This document shows positions 27,404 through 36,535 of a stretch of DNA of 64,000 bases, one piece after another. Position numbers and translations under genes: made by a program. The notes below the pieces were generated by a model. The model was not told the DNA's origin, made no database searches, and saw nothing but the letters and a program-made list of their open reading frames with translations. Position 1 is the stretch's first letter; each line of letters starts with the position of its first letter. This DNA is from Flavobacterium sp. LC2016-23 (lineage in GTDB: Bacteria; Bacteroidota; Bacteroidia; Flavobacteriales; Flavobacteriaceae), in contig NZ_WKKE01000020.1 in assembly GCF_009674775.1 (NCBI RefSeq), positions 1 through 64,000 of the forward strand, read 5' to 3'.

Positions 27404-29017
27404 ATGAAAAAGATAGTAAAATATATAGCACTTCCAATGCTTATGGCCGGCATACTATGGTCTTGTGAAGATCTTGATGTGCCAATTACAACACAGCTTA
27501 CACCTGAAGTATTTCCTCAAAACGATGCACAATACATTCAGGTAACAGGACCTGTCTATGCAGCCTTTCGTGGCGAGTTTTCATTTGCCTGGTGGTGGTC
27601 GCAGTCTTTATCTACAGATGAGGCGATCTTACCTTCAAGAGGAGGAAACTGGTTTGACAACAGAAATTACATTGCAATGCATTTTCATGACTGGAATGCA
27701 GATAATGGTATCATAGGAAGTCTTTGGGACTGGTCTTCTAAAGTAATAGGATCCAGTAATCAGGCCATTTCAATTTTGAGCCAGACTATGCCGGAAGGTT
27801 CCAAGAAATCAACTTTAATCTCCGAGTTAAAAACCATGCGTGCTATTTCCTATTTTATGTTAATGGATAGTTATGGAAATGTGCCGCTCGATACAGTTTA
27901 CGGAGATTTTGGTTCTCGCGCCAAAACGCCAAGAAAAGAGGTTTTTGTTTTTATTGAAAAAGAATTAAAGAAAGCACTTCCTAATTTAAATCCTGCATCA
28001 GGAATTACAACTTATGGCAGACCAAACAAACAGACGGCTAATGCTTTGCTGGCAAAATTATATTTAAATGCGGAGGTCTATACGGGAACACAGCGTTATA
28101 ATGAATGTATCGCAGCTTGTGATGAGGTAATTAATTCTAACCTATATGCTGTTGAACCAAGAGCGACTTATCTTCAAATGTTTTATCCTAATAACGGACC
28201 GCAAATGAAGGAATTCATTTTTGCAGTTCCTTATGATCCGGCTGCAGTTACAGTTGGCTACAACGGACAAATGTATCATGCACGTTATGATGTGCCACGT
28301 TCTGAAAGAACTAAATTTGGCCTTCCTTACACGCCAAGTGCACCAAGAAGTACCCTTCCGGAGTTCTATGCTAATTTCAATGATGTAAATGATATTCGCA
28401 ACAAACAATGGCTTACAGGCTTACAGTATATGAATGATGGCGTTACCCCGGTAATGGTTACGACAACTAAAAAAGGATATGATCAATTTTATACAGGATC
28501 CGACGGAGGTGCGGCCTATACCTATCAGGTAAATTTAACACCGGATATTATCCTTCGTCAAAGTGTAACCTTATTCGATCTTGGAAATGATGAAATTGCC
28601 TGGAACATTGGGTATAGAAACATTAAATTCTACCCGGATGCAACTTCAACAAATCGTAACCAGAATAACGACGTTCCTTTCCTGCGTTATTCAGATATTC
28701 TTTTAATGAAAGCAGAATCAATTCTTCGTGGAGGAACAGTAACTTTAGGGCAAACTGCAGATGCATTGGTAAATATGGTTCGTTCTAATCGTACAACATC
28801 CTCAGCTTTGAGCGGTGTAACTTTAGAAGAACTTTACAAAGAAAGAAGCCGTGAGTTTACCTGGGAAGCCTGGCATAGAAATGATATGATACGTTTTGGG
28901 AAATATGAAGGACAATGGGGGTACAAAACCAATACAGATGTTTACCGTCGTGTTTTCCCGATCCCTACCAATGCTATGATTTTAAATCCGGCCCTGACTC
29001 AGAACGATGGATATTAA
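27404..29017 (+). CDS. SusD-family surface glycan-binding lipoprotein
   Basis: This 537-residue protein has a lipobox (ILWSC, Cys21) and the SusD architecture: an N-terminal helical part with ISYFMLMDSYGNVPLD, a TPR-like stretch KQTANALLAKLYLNAEVY, and the C-terminal YKERSREFTWEAWHRNDMIRFG. It forms the lid of the SusC encoded just upstream. Ligand residues are not recognisable by eye. Two hairpins in the 313 bp after this gene could lower transcription into the GH92 genes, a common way to make more SusCD than enzyme. Confidence 0.93.
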   Translation: MKKIVKYIALPMLMAGILWSCEDLDVPITTQLTPEVFPQNDAQYIQVTGPVYAAFRGEFSFAWWWSQSLSTDEAILPSRGGNWFDNRNYIAMHFHDWNADNGIIGSLWDWSSKVIGSSNQAISILSQTMPEGSKKSTLISELKTMRAISYFMLMDSYGNVPLDTVYGDFGSRAKTPRKEVFVFIEKELKKALPNLNPASGITTYGRPNKQTANALLAKLYLNAEVYTGTQRYNECIAACDEVINSNLYAVEPRATYLQMFYPNNGPQMKEFIFAVPYDPAAVTVGYNGQMYHARYDVPRSERTKFGLPYTPSAPRSTLPEFYANFNDVNDIRNKQWLTGLQYMNDGVTPVMVTTTKKGYDQFYTGSDGGAAYTYQVNLTPDIILRQSVTLFDLGNDEIAWNIGYRNIKFYPDATSTNRNQNNDVPFLRYSDILLMKAESILRGGTVTLGQTADALVNMVRSNRTTSSALSGVTLEELYKERSREFTWEAWHRNDMIRFGKYEGQWGYKTNTDVYRRVFPIPTNAMILNPALTQNDGY

Positions 29018-29077
29018 AAATAATTTTAATTATAAAAAGGAGAGAAATATCAAAAAAATCATCCTTTTTAACAAAAA

Positions 29078-29100
29078 AACAGCTGATTTGTTCAGCTGTT
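29078..29100 (+). terminator. Possible attenuator hairpin after SusD
   Basis: A perfect 9-bp stem (AACAGCTGA with TCAGCTGTT) and a 5-nt loop lie 60 bp after the SusD stop. No clear T run follows directly, so it is a weak terminator or an mRNA-processing signal and not a full stop. Confidence 0.4.
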
Positions 29101-29133
29101 CAGAATCAGTTTAGTTTCATTTTTTGAATGAAG

Positions 29134-29185
29134 ACAAAGCTTAATTGAATGCCGTTCCAAAAATCAATGAAAGATTAAGCTTTGT
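29134..29185 (+). repeat. 12-bp perfect inverted repeat
   Basis: The arms ACAAAGCTTAAT and ATTAAGCTTTGT are separated by 28 nt. The stem would form in the SusD-to-GH92 message. Its function is unknown. Confidence 0.5.
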
Positions 29186-29330
29186 ACCATTCTTTTCCAT
29201 TTCTGTTTTCAGAATACATTATAATTCAATAATTCTCAGGTAAATCTTTTGCCTTATATTTTCGTTTCAGTAATAAATCAGTGTAATAAATACTGTATAA
29301 AACAATAGTGCCCCAACAATCAGCAGAATA

Positions 29331-31643
29331 ATGGAATTAAATAAAATCTATAAAACAGGACGCATTGCAATAGGTTTAACGCTTGTTTTTTTAGTGTCAT
29401 GCAATGCTCAGACAGCTATTTCTTTAAGAAAGAAACAGTTATCTGATATGGTTTATCCGTTGTTGGACACCGAAAATTCAAGATGGTTTTACTTTTCATC
29501 AGCAAGCCGTCCGTTTGGGATGGTAAATTTAAGTCCCGATACAGAAATTAGCAGCGATTGGGGAGGAGGCTATAAATATACTACAGATACAATTAAAGGT
29601 TTTAGCCATGTTCATGAATGGCAGATGTCCGGTGTATCCGTAATGCCCGTAACAATAGCAGCAAAAGAGAAGCAAACTATTTTTAAAGATTTTTATTCCG
29701 GATTCAGTCATAAAAACGAAACAATTACACCTGGATATCATTCCGTAAAATTGGATAGATATCAAATAACGGCAGAATTAACCAGCACGCTTAGAGTTGG
29801 TTTTCACAAATATACTTTTCCTGTAAAGGCACAAAAAGCAATTCTTTTTAATCTCAATACTATTTTGGGGCCTTGTGAAAATACGAATGGAAAATTAGAA
29901 AAAAACAATGATTACGAACTGTCGGGATCATTAGTTTTGGGGACCAATTTCAGACGCCCAAAACCACTCACCGTATTTTTTAAAATTAAAACAAATAAAC
30001 CTGTTACTGCTGTCGAAAGAGATCATGTAAGCGGTAATTATTTGGTTAATTTTACTAGCACGACTGAACAGCTACTGATGAAAGTCGGTATTTCGTATAC
30101 TTCAATTGAAAGTGCCAATAACAATATTGAAACCGAATTAGCCCATTGGGACTTTAATAAAACAGTTGCGGATTCCAGAAAAGAATGGAGCAGTTTATTA
30201 GGCAGAATAAAAATAGAAGGCGGAACAGAAACCGAGCAGAGAAGATTTTATACCGATCTCTGGCATGCGCTGCAAGGGAGAAAAATGATCAGTGATGCAA
30301 ATGGAACCTATCCTGATAATACAGGAGACAAATTCAGGGTCGGACATTTACCTTTAGATGCTGACGGAAAACCCAAATTCAATCATTATAATTCAGATGC
30401 TTTTTGGGGAGCACAATGGACGATAAATAATCTTTGGGGACTGGTGTATCCTGAAATTATGGAAGAATTTGTATATTCTCTAATGCAATATTATAAAGAT
30501 GGCGGTATAATTCCGCGAGGGCCTGCGGGAGGAAATGATACCTATGTAATGACAGGAGCTTCTGCAACGCCTTTTATCGTAAGCGCCATTCAGAAAGGAA
30601 TTGTGAAAAAAGATTTAGAAGAGATTTATATTGCACTCAAAAAAAATCATATGCCGGGCGGTATTATGGAAAAGGCAGGATACGAACACAATACCAATAT
30701 CGGCGGCGGATTAAAATATTATTTAGAAAAAGGATATGTTCCTTATCCGCTTCCTGAAGGTCATTTCGGAAGCCATGAAGACGGTGCAAGCCAGACTTTA
30801 GAATATGCCTATCAGGATTGGACTCTGGCACAACTGGCGAAAAAACTAAATCATGAAGAAGATTACATTTATTTCATGAAAAGATCAAAAAATTACCAAA
30901 ACGTATTTGACAGTAGTACAGGATGGATGCGCCCAAAAAACGTAGAAGGAAAATGGCGCGAAAATTACGATCCCTATCAGTATGAAAATGGATTCATAGA
31001 ATCGAATGGAGCACAATCAACCTGGTTTGTGCCACATGATATCGAAGGTCTGGCAGTTTTAATGGGCGGAAAAGAAAAGGCTGTTGCAAAATTAAATGCA
31101 CAATTTGAAACGGCTAAAAACCAAAAATATACTTCTGGCACATCACACGATGCAGAATTACATCCGGAATTTAGCAGAATCCCCGTCAATTTCGGGAATC
31201 AGCCTTCTATGCAGACATCCAATATTTTCACCCTGTTAGGAAGACCGGATTTAACCCAATACTGGACAAGAAACGTAGTAAAAGAAACTTTCAGCGGATT
31301 ATCTCCGGCAAAGGGGTATAACGGTGACGAAGATCAGGGATTAATGGGGAGTCTCAATGTATTGCTTAAACTTGGATTATTTCAAATGAATGGGGGCACC
31401 GACAAAGATGCCGTGTATCAGATAGGAAGCCCGCTATTCAATAAAATTTCGATTGACCTAGATCCGAAATATTATTCAGGCAAAACATTTGTAATTAAAG
31501 CCGCCGGCAACAGCACGGAAAATGTTTACATAAAAGACCTGAAATTCAATAATAAAACAGTACAAAATTTTAGTCTTTCGCATCAGGATATTACTAACGG
31601 AGGGGAACTAATTTTAGAAATGTCCAATAAACCAAACCCCTAA
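29331..31643 (+). CDS. GH92 alpha-mannosidase, lipoprotein, atypical N-terminus
   Basis: This 770-residue GH92 enzyme has a lipobox (FLVSC, Cys24). GH92 members are calcium-dependent exo-alpha-mannosidases. Glu557 in IESNGAQSTWFVPHD is placed as the catalytic acid. Asp666 and Asp668 in NGDEDQG are the candidate base residues; the 111-residue spacing agrees with that remembered for BT3990. The usual IGTGG-type opening motif is absent (MVYPLLDTENSRWF instead). The block after GFSH is HEWQMSGV, not THLSGTG, and the common GNEPS motif is GNQPS (Gln624). These changes point to a distinct GH92 subgroup whose linkage preference may differ. It shares a transcript with a second GH92, which starts 58 bp after its stop. 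Confidence 0.87.
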   Translation: MELNKIYKTGRIAIGLTLVFLVSCNAQTAISLRKKQLSDMVYPLLDTENSRWFYFSSASRPFGMVNLSPDTEISSDWGGGYKYTTDTIKGFSHVHEWQMSGVSVMPVTIAAKEKQTIFKDFYSGFSHKNETITPGYHSVKLDRYQITAELTSTLRVGFHKYTFPVKAQKAILFNLNTILGPCENTNGKLEKNNDYELSGSLVLGTNFRRPKPLTVFFKIKTNKPVTAVERDHVSGNYLVNFTSTTEQLLMKVGISYTSIESANNNIETELAHWDFNKTVADSRKEWSSLLGRIKIEGGTETEQRRFYTDLWHALQGRKMISDANGTYPDNTGDKFRVGHLPLDADGKPKFNHYNSDAFWGAQWTINNLWGLVYPEIMEEFVYSLMQYYKDGGIIPRGPAGGNDTYVMTGASATPFIVSAIQKGIVKKDLEEIYIALKKNHMPGGIMEKAGYEHNTNIGGGLKYYLEKGYVPYPLPEGHFGSHEDGASQTLEYAYQDWTLAQLAKKLNHEEDYIYFMKRSKNYQNVFDSSTGWMRPKNVEGKWRENYDPYQYENGFIESNGAQSTWFVPHDIEGLAVLMGGKEKAVAKLNAQFETAKNQKYTSGTSHDAELHPEFSRIPVNFGNQPSMQTSNIFTLLGRPDLTQYWTRNVVKETFSGLSPAKGYNGDEDQGLMGSLNVLLKLGLFQMNGGTDKDAVYQIGSPLFNKISIDLDPKYYSGKTFVIKAAGNSTENVYIKDLKFNNKTVQNFSLSHQDITNGGELILEMSNKPNP

Positions 31644-31701
31644 GATTCCAGTTGGAAAACATTCAAAAAGAAAAAAATAAAGACTAAAGAAATAATACAA
31701 A

Positions 31702-33978
31702 ATGAAAATATCGACCAAAGTTATCTTTTTTTTAGGAATATCATTTCTTATTGCAGGTACAAGCAATGCCCAGCAGTCCGTTCATCAATATGTAGACCCG
31801 ATGATTGGATCAGAAGGAGTAGGCAGGGTTTTTATTGGTCCGTCCTGCCCGTACGGAATGGTAAAACCAAGTCCGGACTGTACCGCGAGCCCGAACAGCG
31901 GCTGGCTTCCTATGCCAAAAGAAGTAACAGGCTTCAGTCAGGTTCATGTAAGCGGAACAGGCGGAGGTCCCAAATACGGAAATATTCAGATTATGCCATT
32001 TTCCGGTGCTTTGGATAAAATGGATCAAACCGCATTTAGAACAGAAGAAAATGTAAAACTGGGGTATTATGAAACTGTTTTCAGGGAGAATACTATTAAA
32101 ACCGAAATAACTACAGGTGAAAAAGTATCTTTTTACCGTATAACTTATCCCAAAAACGCATCCAGAGAATTAAAAATTGATCCGGGATTTTTTCTCGGAG
32201 AAGAAAAGATTCCGGATGCCAGGGAAGCACAGCAGTTTGTAGGTTCGCAGATCGAAATTGTTTCAGAGACAGAAGTTCGGGGCTACAGCCGAATTCGGGG
32301 CGGGTGGAACAACGGACGTGCTTACACCGTTTATTTCTGGGCCGTTTTTGATCAGCCGATTGCAAAATATGTAACCTTTAAAGACGGTAGATTTTATAAC
32401 AATCAAAAAGCACAGTTTGATTCCGGAAAGAAAACGGCAGCTTTGCTTTCATTCGGAAATACAGGAAAAGAAGCGCTGAATGTCAAAATCGGAATTTCTT
32501 TTTTAAGCGAGTTAAAAGCGAAAAATAATATTGAAGTTGAAATTCCGCATTGGGATTTTAATGCCGTTTTATCCACTTTAGAAAAGAAATGGGAAGCCTT
32601 ATTAAGCCGAATCCAGCTTTCTTCAGATACACCCGAAGACTATAAAAAAATGTTCTACACCGGTTTGTACCATACCATGATTATGCCTGTTGACCGCACA
32701 GGAGAAAATCCGTTATGGACAAATGACGAACCGTATTATGATGATTTTTATACCATTTGGGATACATTTAGAACGTCAAGTCCTTTAATTACGCTCATTG
32801 ACAGTAAACGTAAAGTCGAAATTATCAATGCGATGCTCAACATTTATAAACGTGAAGGTTTTTTACCCGAAGGAAGAAGCGGCAACGACAACGGAAGAAC
32901 TCAGGGCGGTTCTAACGCTGAGGTTGTTTTGGCCGATGCTTTTGTAAAGGGTTTAAAAGGAATAGATTATGAGTTGGCGCTGCAGGCAATGCTGAAAGAT
33001 GCGACCGTTCCACCGGGCGGAAATGAAGAAAAAGAAGGAAGAGGCGGACTACTGGATTATTTAAAATTAGGATACGTCCCCTACGGCACCGACCGCGCAG
33101 GAAACCGAACCATTGATTATGCGTACAACGATTATAATATTGCCATAGTCGCTAAAGGATTGGGCAAAACGGATTTGTATAATCAGTACATAAAACAGGC
33201 AGACAGCTGGCAGAATTTATGGCGTTCCGATTATGAAAATAATGGTGCAAGAGGATTCATTATGCCGAAAGACAAAGACGGAAAATGGCTGGATGATGTT
33301 GTTTTTGGAGAATCAAAAATTCAGAAACCTACTTTTAAATATACTCCTGTAATTACAGAATCGCCGTGGTATGTCTGCCATTGGTGCGTGTTTTTTTACG
33401 AAGGAAATTCATGGGAATATTCATTTAGCATTCCACACGACGTTCCGGAACTCATTATTAAATCGGGAGGAGAAAAAGCTTTTGAGCAAAGACTCGATAC
33501 CTTCTTTAATTCAGATTTGTATAATGTTGCCAATGAACCTTCGTTTTTAACGCCTTGTCTGTATCACTGGATTGGAAAACCCTATCTGAGCAGCAACAGA
33601 ATCAGAACGATTATCAAAAACAATTTTAACACATCAAGAGAAGGACTTCCCGGCAATGACGATTCGGGTGCAATGTCTTCGTGGCTGGCTTTCCATATGA
33701 TGGGACTTTATCCGAATGCCGGACAGCCGTACTATCTGATTAATTCGCCTTTGCTAAAGGAAACAACAATACAATTGGAAAACGGCAAAAAGTTTACCAT
33801 TTCCGCTAAAAAAGGGAGTGATAAAAACACCTACATAAAAAAAGCTTTTTTAAACGGAAAATCGTATGATAAAGCATGGATTTTACATGATGATATTATT
33901 AATGGAGGAGAATTGATTTTAGAAATGGATTCGAAACCTTCTTCCTGGGGAACCCTAATTTTACCACCCAAAAAATAA
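31702..33978 (+). CDS. GH92 alpha-mannosidase, secreted
   Basis: This 758-residue enzyme has a signal peptide (ending SNAQQ) and a canonical GH92 opening (YVDPMIGSEGVGRVF, then PYGMVKPSPD and GFSQVHVSGTGGG). Glu567 in YEGNSWEYSFSIPHD is the likely acid. The C-terminal motif is GNDDSG (Asn652, Asp653, Asp654), so the first of the two aspartates seen in the neighbouring enzyme is Asn here. The standard ANEPS block is present. Having two diverged GH92 enzymes suggests a substrate with more than one alpha-mannosyl linkage. The next gene starts 2 bp after its stop, implying translational coupling. Confidence 0.91.
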   Translation: MKISTKVIFFLGISFLIAGTSNAQQSVHQYVDPMIGSEGVGRVFIGPSCPYGMVKPSPDCTASPNSGWLPMPKEVTGFSQVHVSGTGGGPKYGNIQIMPFSGALDKMDQTAFRTEENVKLGYYETVFRENTIKTEITTGEKVSFYRITYPKNASRELKIDPGFFLGEEKIPDAREAQQFVGSQIEIVSETEVRGYSRIRGGWNNGRAYTVYFWAVFDQPIAKYVTFKDGRFYNNQKAQFDSGKKTAALLSFGNTGKEALNVKIGISFLSELKAKNNIEVEIPHWDFNAVLSTLEKKWEALLSRIQLSSDTPEDYKKMFYTGLYHTMIMPVDRTGENPLWTNDEPYYDDFYTIWDTFRTSSPLITLIDSKRKVEIINAMLNIYKREGFLPEGRSGNDNGRTQGGSNAEVVLADAFVKGLKGIDYELALQAMLKDATVPPGGNEEKEGRGGLLDYLKLGYVPYGTDRAGNRTIDYAYNDYNIAIVAKGLGKTDLYNQYIKQADSWQNLWRSDYENNGARGFIMPKDKDGKWLDDVVFGESKIQKPTFKYTPVITESPWYVCHWCVFFYEGNSWEYSFSIPHDVPELIIKSGGEKAFEQRLDTFFNSDLYNVANEPSFLTPCLYHWIGKPYLSSNRIRTIIKNNFNTSREGLPGNDDSGAMSSWLAFHMMGLYPNAGQPYYLINSPLLKETTIQLENGKKFTISAKKGSDKNTYIKKAFLNGKSYDKAWILHDDIINGGELILEMDSKPSSWGTLILPPKK

Positions 33979-33979
33979 A

Positions 33980-34564
33980 ATGATGAGCAAGATGAAAAAT
34001 ATAATTTTAGTATTTCTGTTTTTATCATTTTATGAAACAGGAACAGCACAAACGTACATTCCAACACTAAAAAATAATACAGAACTGCACTATGTGTGCA
34101 AACTTCACGGACAGACCAGAACCTTGCAGCTTACTGCTGAAACGGCAGACCATAAGCTGACTTTTAAACTGGAAACAAGGGGGGTAAAAAGCAGTATAGT
34201 GATGCTTCCCGAAGCGCTGAAAAACGGTAATGCCTTAAGTTTTAATCAGGGAGAATATGCACCTGTTTTAAACTTAAAACCAACAGAAACTTTTTTTATG
34301 ATTTCGCAGTCCGCTTATCAGGATTTGGTCAAAAACAATTCTTTTGTGTATAATAACACAACTTATGTACTGGACAAAAACGAAGATAAAGAAGGCGTTT
34401 CAATTGACGGAAAATTTGTAGATGCTTTACACGTAATCGCACAAATCGATGAAACCGAAATGTGGATCGTAAAAAATCCTGAGTTTCCATTAATCTGTAA
34501 AATAAAAAAGAATCCCTTAGGGATAAATTTTACTTTAGTGAAAGTAGTGGATACTGTAAATTAA
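33980..34564 (+). CDS. Secreted protein of unknown function
   Basis: The ORF is 194 residues, with possible starts at 33980, 33983 and 33992. The last (MKNIILVFLF) gives the tidiest signal peptide, cleaved near GTAQ. The mature part is about 170 residues, rich in beta-strand-like alternation, with no motif I recognise and no cysteine pair or catalytic signature. It is coupled to the GH92 gene (2-bp gap), so it probably acts in the same periplasmic or surface step, for example as a binding or accessory protein. No function is claimed. Confidence 0.75.
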   Translation: MMSKMKNIILVFLFLSFYETGTAQTYIPTLKNNTELHYVCKLHGQTRTLQLTAETADHKLTFKLETRGVKSSIVMLPEALKNGNALSFNQGEYAPVLNLKPTETFFMISQSAYQDLVKNNSFVYNNTTYVLDKNEDKEGVSIDGKFVDALHVIAQIDETEMWIVKNPEFPLICKIKKNPLGINFTLVKVVDTVN

Positions 34565-34587
34565 AAAAAGAAATAGTGAAGAGATAT

Positions 34588-34622
34588 CAGACCTGACAGG
34601 TTTTTAAAACCTGTCAGGTCTG
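34588..34622. repeat. 35-bp perfect palindrome, intergenic repeat
   Basis: 17-bp arms (starting CAGACCTGACAGGTTT) meet around a single central base at 34605. Very similar CCTGACAGG...CCTGTCAGG palindromes are frequent intergenic repeats in Flavobacterium-type genomes (from general knowledge, not searched). In the transcript it makes a strong hairpin between the unknown gene and the metallophosphoesterase, without a long T run. Confidence 0.75.
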
Positions 34623-34647
34623 TACTATACGATCAAAATAATAAATA

Positions 34648-36483
34648 ATGTCATTCAAAAATATCTTTGGTTTATTGCTTCTTTTAGTGCTGGTTTCCTG
34701 TAAAACAGAACAACATTTCAAGGAGAAAAAGGTGCAGATCGCTTTTATAGCCGATGTTCATTTACAGGATATTTTTGCCAAATTCGAAGACAACAGTTAT
34801 CAGGGAATCAAAAATCCGGTGACCGGCGACTATGCTAGCATCAGAACAATGAATTCCCAGCTGCATTCTACCAGAATTTTCAATGAAAATTATTTTGCCT
34901 TTTTAGAAGCCCTAAATGACATTGTAAAAAGAGGCATCAGACAAGTTGTTCTTCCGGGTGATTTCAGCGACGACGGACAGCCCGTTCACGTAAGAGCCTT
35001 GCGAAAAATACTCAACGAATATTCCCAAAAACACGGTCTTTCTTTTTTCGTAACTACGGGTAATCATGATGTTGTAAGGCCATTTTCTCAGGATGCCGTT
35101 AAAACTGATTTTTTAGGTAAAGACGGAAAAGAGCAAATTATCAGCAGTTCTGGAAACAATTTTAATACAAGTAAAAGCGAACTGGAACCCATTATCACAG
35201 CCGATATAAAAAACTGGGGTTATAAGGAAACCATTCACGAAATGAGAGATTTTGGTTTTTTTCCAAAAAAGACTGATTTGTATTGGGAAACACCTTTTTC
35301 TAATTACACTTACGAGGGCTATAATTTTGAAGAAGCACAAAAAGAATCTGTTTTAGAAAAAAGAACGTATGCCGTTAAAAATACGAATCTGTTTCTTCCG
35401 GATGCGAGCTATCTGGTTGAACCAATTAAAGGAATCTGGCTTTTGGCAATTGATGCGAATGCATACCTTCCGAATGTGAAATTATCCGGAGAATCCGATA
35501 ATCCGCATGATTTTTCGGGAGCGAATACCGGTTATAATAACGTTCTTATTTACAAGAGACATTTGTTAAACTGGGTTAAAAAGGTGTCGGCAGAAGCAAG
35601 GAAAAACGGAAAAATCCTGATTGCTTTTAGCCATTATCCGATGGTTGAATTTAATGACAATGCATCGCCGGAATTAAAACAGCTTTTTGGAGCCGATAAA
35701 ATGCAATTGCAAAGAGTTCCTGATGAAGCAGTAGCGGAGCAATTTGCAGATGCCGGAATTCAGATTCATTTTGGCGGACATATGCATATCAACGATACGG
35801 GAGTAAGAACTTCCGCAAAAGGGAATACATTGTTTAATATCCAGACACCTTCGCTGGCCGCTTATCTGCCTGCTTATAAAATATTGACGATTCATTCTCA
35901 TTCTGAATTTGAAGTGGAAACGGTTGTGGTGGGCAATGTGGCAGATTTCAGCAGTTTATTCCCTTTTTATGAAGAAGAATATGCGCATCTTCAAAAGAGT
36001 AAAAATGATGCTATTTGGAATAAAGAAATCTTAAAGGCAAAAGATTATAGAGAATTTACAAACTGGCATTTAAAAGAATTGGTTCGTTTACGATTTTTGC
36101 CGGAAGATTTTCCTGCAGAATTTTTAAAATCAATTGTAAATCTTTCAGGTAAAGATTTACTGGAAATAAATAAAAATGCTTCAGAAACTAATAAAGATTT
36201 GAAATCAAATTCCCTGGTTCTTTCCGATTTTGAATCATGGACGTGTTTTGATATGATTTTCGATTTTTACCGCTTAAAAAATGCAGATGAACTGGCCATT
36301 TCAGAAATTGGAAATCAGCGATTAAAGCAATATGATTTGGTTTGCAGGCAATTAAAAAAATCAAATGATCCAAAACTGGTTTTATGGGCTGCGATATTTT
36401 TGAAAACCATGAATGGAGAGCCTTCGGACCATTTTAAGATTGATTTGAAAAATAACAAAATTGATAATTTATCTGTTAAATAA
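34648..36483 (+). CDS. Calcineurin-like metallophosphoesterase lipoprotein
   Basis: This 611-residue protein has a lipobox (LVLVSC, Cys18) and all blocks of a two-metal phosphoesterase: IADVHL (Asp36, His38), PGDFSDDG, TTGNHDV, FSHYP and GGHMHIND. A further 200 residues at the C-terminus have no recognised domain. The family removes phosphate from mono- or diesters, and the substrate cannot be read from sequence. Lying between alpha-mannosidases and the HTCS regulator, it may clear phosphate from a phosphorylated glycan (phosphomannan, or an inositol-phosphate glycan). That is inference. It is the last enzyme before the regulator, whose promoter lies inside its 3' end. Confidence 0.87.
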   Translation: MSFKNIFGLLLLLVLVSCKTEQHFKEKKVQIAFIADVHLQDIFAKFEDNSYQGIKNPVTGDYASIRTMNSQLHSTRIFNENYFAFLEALNDIVKRGIRQVVLPGDFSDDGQPVHVRALRKILNEYSQKHGLSFFVTTGNHDVVRPFSQDAVKTDFLGKDGKEQIISSSGNNFNTSKSELEPIITADIKNWGYKETIHEMRDFGFFPKKTDLYWETPFSNYTYEGYNFEEAQKESVLEKRTYAVKNTNLFLPDASYLVEPIKGIWLLAIDANAYLPNVKLSGESDNPHDFSGANTGYNNVLIYKRHLLNWVKKVSAEARKNGKILIAFSHYPMVEFNDNASPELKQLFGADKMQLQRVPDEAVAEQFADAGIQIHFGGHMHINDTGVRTSAKGNTLFNIQTPSLAAYLPAYKILTIHSHSEFEVETVVVGNVADFSSLFPFYEEEYAHLQKSKNDAIWNKEILKAKDYREFTNWHLKELVRLRFLPEDFPAEFLKSIVNLSGKDLLEINKNASETNKDLKSNSLVLSDFESWTCFDMIFDFYRLKNADELAISEIGNQRLKQYDLVCRQLKKSNDPKLVLWAAIFLKTMNGEPSDHFKIDLKNNKIDNLSVK

Positions 36484-36488
36484 TTTTG
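36461..36488 (+). promoter_or_regulatory. Consensus promoter of HTCS1, overlapping the upstream gene
   Basis: TTG at 36461-36463, a 17-nt spacer and TAATTTTG at 36481-36488 match the Bacteroidota housekeeping promoter exactly. The -33 box lies in the last codons of the metallophosphoesterase gene and the -7 box begins at its stop codon. Transcription would start near 36495, giving a leader of about 40 nt. This would give HTCS1 constitutive expression independent of the inducible operon. Confidence 0.7.
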
Positions 36489-36535
36489 ATATTTATTAAA
36501 TCAAAAACATTAAATTGCATTTATAATTTATTTCC

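Larger units (their letters stand above)
29018..29330. other. Gene-free spacer between SusD and GH92, with hairpins
   Basis: There is no ORF of note. It holds a perfect 9-bp hairpin (29078-29100) and a perfect 12-bp inverted repeat with a 28-nt loop (29134-29145 with 29174-29185). A -7-like TATTTTCG occurs at 29257-29264 without a TTG partner. The spacer may contain an attenuator and a weak internal promoter. Confidence 0.5.

Noticed and set aside
29331..31643. Mannose-phosphate uncapping GH92 based on Gln624
   Set aside because: The acid residue appears to be Glu557 (111 residues before Asp668), so the Gln in GNQPS is not the catalytic acid and gives no evidence for phosphodiester cleavage.
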